Origin: Microcaldota archaeon
Lineage (GTDB): Archaea > Micrarchaeota > Micrarchaeia > Micrarchaeales > CABMGC01
Reading direction: 5' to 3'
DNA: 6,131 nt
Assembly: GCA_021791075.1 (NCBI GenBank)
Contig: JAJYXH010000026.1
Span: 1-6,131 of the forward strand
Positions 4,143 through 6,131 of this stretch are shown in pieces (position 1 is the stretch's first letter; every line of letters begins with the position of its first letter). Both the position numbers and the translations under genes were made by a program. The notes below the pieces were generated by a model. It worked only from the letters and a program-made list of their open reading frames with translations, did not search any database and was not told the DNA's origin.

Positions 4143-5594
4143 ATGTTTGAGGGACTCAAGAAGAAGTTCTCTAGTTTTATTGATTCGATCACGAAGAAGG
4201 AGGAAGAGGAGGTAGGGAAGGAGGAGCAGGCGGAGGCAAAGGCTCCCGTTTCCGAGACACCGCAAGTTCCCGAAGCGAGAGAGGAGAGGCCCAGCGTTAC
4301 CGAGGAGAGGAAGCCAGAGACTGTGGCGGCAAGGGAGGAGCATGAAGAGCGCACGGAGCACGCGCTGGCACATACCGTAGCACATGAAAAGGCAGAGACA
4401 ATACAGAAGGCCGAGACGCACAAGGAGCCAGAGCGCACGGAGGTGAGGCACGAAGCGCAGAGAGAGGAGAGGCCGGTTCAGGCAAAGAGAGTGGAGGAGA
4501 TTGCGCATGCGCCGCGCATGGAACACCATGTCGAGGTAAAGCCGAAGGCCGAGATAAAACCCAAGGAGGAGCATAAGCCGCACGTGACTGAGAGAAATGA
4601 ACCGGTTGCAGAGGAGGCAGTGAAGCCAGTTGAGATTAAACCGAGGCCGCAGCACGTCAATGAAGAGAAGCAGAAGCTCTCGGAACAGAAGGTAACACTC
4701 GGTACAAGGCTCAAGGGCATCGTGTTCAGGGAGGTAACAGTAAACCAGAAAGACATCGACCCTTTCATAGAGCAGTTGAGAATAGCTCTTCTCCAGTCCG
4801 ATGTGAACTACGACGTAACGGAGAAGATCCTGCAAGTGCTCCAGTCAGACCTGACATCAAGGCCGATAAGCGCGAAGGATCTCTCGAACAACATCACGTC
4901 GATAATAAGGGACTCGATAATGAAGGTTCTCGTGAAGGGAAGCGGGATCGACATAGTCGCGCTGGCGAAGTCGAAGAAGTCCGGGGCTTCCGGGGAACCG
5001 TTCAGGATACTCTTCATAGGGCCTAACGGCGCGGGGAAGACGACGGCAATGGCGAAGGTTGCAAAGATGATGATGAACAACGGGTTGAGCTGCGTGCTCT
5101 CTGCAAGCGATACGTTCAGGGCCGCGGCGATAGAGCAGACGGTTCACCATGCAAACAAGCTTGGGATACACGCGATAAAGGGCACATATGGCGCTGACCC
5201 TGCAAGCGTTGCGTTCGATGCCATAGCATATGCGAAGGCCCACGGGATTGACGTCGTGCTCATAGACAGCGCAGGAAGGCAGGAGACCAACAAGAGCTTG
5301 ATGGAGGAGATAAAGAAGATGGTAAGGATCTCGAAGCCTGACCTGAAGGTCTTCGTTGGCGAGAGCATAGTGGGAAATGCGCTCCTTGGTCAGGTCAAGG
5401 AGTTCGACCAGACGATAAAGCTTGACGGCATAATACTCACAAAGCTGGATTGCGACGCCAAGGGAGGCAACACGCTCTCCATACTGAGCGATACCACGAT
5501 ACCGGTCCTCTACTTTGGGATAGGTGAGGGCTACAATGACATAATGGCATACGATCCTAATTTCATAATGGATAACATTGTACCAAATAATTAG
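4143..5594 (+). CDS. ftsY: Signal recognition particle receptor FtsY
   Basis: A 483-aa SRP receptor GTPase, which docks SRP-ribosome complexes at the inner face of the membrane for insertion of membrane proteins. Domain order: an amphipathic N-terminal helix (MFEGLKKKFSSFIDSI), a long Glu/Lys/Pro/His-rich linker (about 18-180, 12 His, no repeats of fixed length), the N helical domain from about residue 181 (LGTRLKGIVF onward), and the G domain from about 285. G motifs: P-loop GPNGAGKTT (293-301), DTFRAAA (323-329), DSAGR (375-379) where DTAGR is usual, TKLD (433-436) followed by DAKGG (438-442), and the C-terminal YFGIGEGYNDI. The GNxxxGQ stretch reads ESIVGNALLGQ; DA is usual in place of ES. 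Archaeal FtsY is often 300-400 aa, so this one is long because of its linker. AAGGTAG precedes ATG 4143 at good spacing. Confidence 0.96.
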   Translation: MFEGLKKKFSSFIDSITKKEEEEVGKEEQAEAKAPVSETPQVPEAREERPSVTEERKPETVAAREEHEERTEHALAHTVAHEKAETIQKAETHKEPERTEVRHEAQREERPVQAKRVEEIAHAPRMEHHVEVKPKAEIKPKEEHKPHVTERNEPVAEEAVKPVEIKPRPQHVNEEKQKLSEQKVTLGTRLKGIVFREVTVNQKDIDPFIEQLRIALLQSDVNYDVTEKILQVLQSDLTSRPISAKDLSNNITSIIRDSIMKVLVKGSGIDIVALAKSKKSGASGEPFRILFIGPNGAGKTTAMAKVAKMMMNNGLSCVLSASDTFRAAAIEQTVHHANKLGIHAIKGTYGADPASVAFDAIAYAKAHGIDVVLIDSAGRQETNKSLMEEIKKMVRISKPDLKVFVGESIVGNALLGQVKEFDQTIKLDGIILTKLDCDAKGGNTLSILSDTTIPVLYFGIGEGYNDIMAYDPNFIMDNIVPNN

Positions 5595-5622
5595 CCGGGA
5601 GATAGAGGCGGATAGGCGGTTA

Positions 5623-5632
5623 TTTATATTTA
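5623..5632 (+). promoter_or_regulatory. TATA box for hicBA
   Basis: TTTATATTTA is centred about 33 bases before the hicB ATG at 5661, predicting transcription from about 5653 and a leader of under 10 bases, in keeping with the lack of any ribosome binding site before hicB. It lies 28 bp after the ftsY stop, so hicBA has its own promoter. HicB-type antitoxins often repress their own promoter; no clear operator palindrome is visible here. Confidence 0.65.
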
Positions 5633-5660
5633 AACTTATACACTTTATAGCAGTGATAAT

Positions 5661-5870
5661 ATGCGGAGGACATTTGAGGTCATAATCGAAAAGGATGCTG
5701 ATGGCTTCTACGTGGCGGACGTTCCTGAGCTGAGAGGCTGTCATACCCAGGCAAAGGACCTAAATACTCTTCAAAAGAAAATTAAGGATGTTATCGAACT
5801 TTGCTTGATGGATGAAAAGGAATCTACCATCCCAAGCGAGTTTGTCGGAGTGCAACTGATAAGTGTGTAA
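5661..5870 (+). CDS. hicB: HicB-family antitoxin (short form)
   Basis: A 69-aa HicB-like protein (UPF0150). HicB proteins have a partial RNase H-like fold and neutralise HicA by covering its RNA-binding surface. Seen: N-terminal strand TFEVIIEKDADGFYVADVPELRGCHTQ (residues 4-30), the family hallmark of G-x-Y/F-V-A-x-x-P-E-L-x-G-C-x-T-Q, then a helix with LNTLQKKIKDVIELCLMDE corresponding to the usual L-x-E-A-x-x-x-x-x-E-A-I, and a final strand FVGVQLISV. The protein ends there, with no C-terminal ribbon-helix-helix or HTH DNA-binding domain found in long HicBs; short forms like this are common in archaea. It starts behind its own TATA box and its stop is 2 bp before hicA. Third positions are clearly more A/T rich than in ftsY or eif6. 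Confidence 0.9.
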   Translation: MRRTFEVIIEKDADGFYVADVPELRGCHTQAKDLNTLQKKIKDVIELCLMDEKESTIPSEFVGVQLISV

Positions 5871-5872
5871 GA

Positions 5873-6106
5873 ATGGTCAAACAAAGACCAGTGACATCGT
5901 ACATAGTCATAAAGGCATTACTAAAACTCGGATTTGTGATTCTCAGAAAGACAGGTAGCCATATTAGACTGAAGCATCCTGATGGAAGGGTGACTACGGT
6001 GCCTGCCCATGGAAAAGATCAGATAGGGATCGGACTTTTGTTAAGGATACTCAAAGATGCGGATCTGTCAAAAGACGAATTTTTTAGAATGGCAGACGAG
6101 GTGTGA
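5873..6106 (+). CDS. hicA: HicA-family mRNA interferase toxin
   Basis: A 77-aa HicA toxin, a ribosome-independent RNase with a double-stranded-RNA-binding-like fold that cleaves mRNA and halts translation when HicB is lost. Seen: helix YIVIKALLKLGFVILRKTGSHIRLKHPDG (residues 10-38) carrying the G-S-H motif with the catalytic His at residue 30, the strand VTTVPAHGKDQIGIGLLLRILKDADLSKDEFF matching the family's T-V-P-x-H-x-x-x-I-G-x-G-L-L-x-x-I-L-x-x-A-x-L. Both parts of the family core are intact and there is no stop or frameshift, so the toxin looks active. The order is antitoxin first, then toxin, with a 2-bp gap, so translation is likely coupled and the antitoxin made first. No strong ribosome binding site precedes its ATG. 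Confidence 0.93.
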   Translation: MVKQRPVTSYIVIKALLKLGFVILRKTGSHIRLKHPDGRVTTVPAHGKDQIGIGLLLRILKDADLSKDEFFRMADEV

Positions 6107-6131
6107 TTTCCTCTGCTAGTGTTTATTATGG
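6107..6131 (+). other. End of window, possible start of another gene
   Basis: After hicA the sequence turns AT-rich (GTTTATTATGG). TTTATTA at 6122-6128 could be a promoter box, and the ATG at 6128-6130 could open a further gene, but only three bases are left in the window. Confidence 0.15.

Noticed and set aside
4140..4835. 231-codon minus-strand open frame opposite the FtsY linker
   Set aside because: Leu/Arg/Cys-rich shadow of a Glu/Lys-rich coding stretch; no start signal and no family likeness.
4857..5744. 295-codon open frame on the minus strand opposite ftsY
   Set aside because: It is antisense to unmistakable FtsY GTPase motifs; the frame is open because stop-complement codons are rare in this G/C-third codon use. 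The product has no family features.
1..6131. CRISPR array, insertion sequence or attachment site
   Set aside because: No regularly spaced direct repeats, transposase or integrase fragments, or flanking terminal repeats were seen.

Overview
The window is archaeal chromosome. The evidence is a run of genes that bacteria lack (ribosomal proteins eS19, eL39 and eL31, a PDCD5-family protein, aIF6, prefoldin alpha, RNA polymerase subunit Rpo11), TATA-type AT-rich promoters about 25-35 bases before several starts, and AGG/ATA-rich codon use. Compact spacing, very short 5' leaders, a long-tailed eL31 and an atypical FtsY make a small-genome (DPANN-like) archaeon plausible, but this is inference; nothing in the window fixes the lineage.

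Layout. (a) Positions 1-515 hold two small unrecognised plus-strand ORFs: a weak one (82-273) whose start codon lies in an RNA hairpin, and a better one (324-515) ending in a SHOCT-like short helical motif. (b) A minus-strand pair, rpoL (RNA polymerase subunit Rpo11/L) followed 4 bp later by a DUF99/endonuclease dU-family gene, occupies 535-1351 and converges on the 324-515 ORF. (c) A divergent promoter region (1352-1474) separates rpoL from a plus-strand translation cluster: rps19e, PDCD5-family gene, rpl39e (only 52 codons), rpl31e and eif6, with gaps of 2-19 bp, surely one transcript. (d) A 147-bp gap with an imperfect hairpin and a good TATA box is followed by pfdA and ftsY, 9 bp apart. 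(e) After ftsY a separate promoter drives a compact, AT-richer hicB-hicA toxin-antitoxin pair at 5661-6106.

How the genes fit together. The central cluster follows the long-known archaeal neighbourhood eS19 - PDCD5 - eL39 - eL31 - aIF6 - (eL20/LX) - prefoldin alpha - FtsY: it makes ribosomal proteins, a subunit anti-association/60S-type maturation factor, a chaperone for newly made proteins and the receptor that docks SRP-bound ribosomes at the membrane. The eL20/LX gene often found between eif6 and pfdA is not there; the gap is too short to encode it. I see no CRISPR array, transposon, tRNA or rRNA, and no convincing new multi-gene system. The points most worth a second look are the unusual eL31 tail, the hairpin-bearing gap where eL20 is expected, the confusing rps19e start region, the long His/Glu-rich FtsY N-terminus with altered G motifs, the 5' RNA structure at 48-113, and the transferred-looking hicBA pair.
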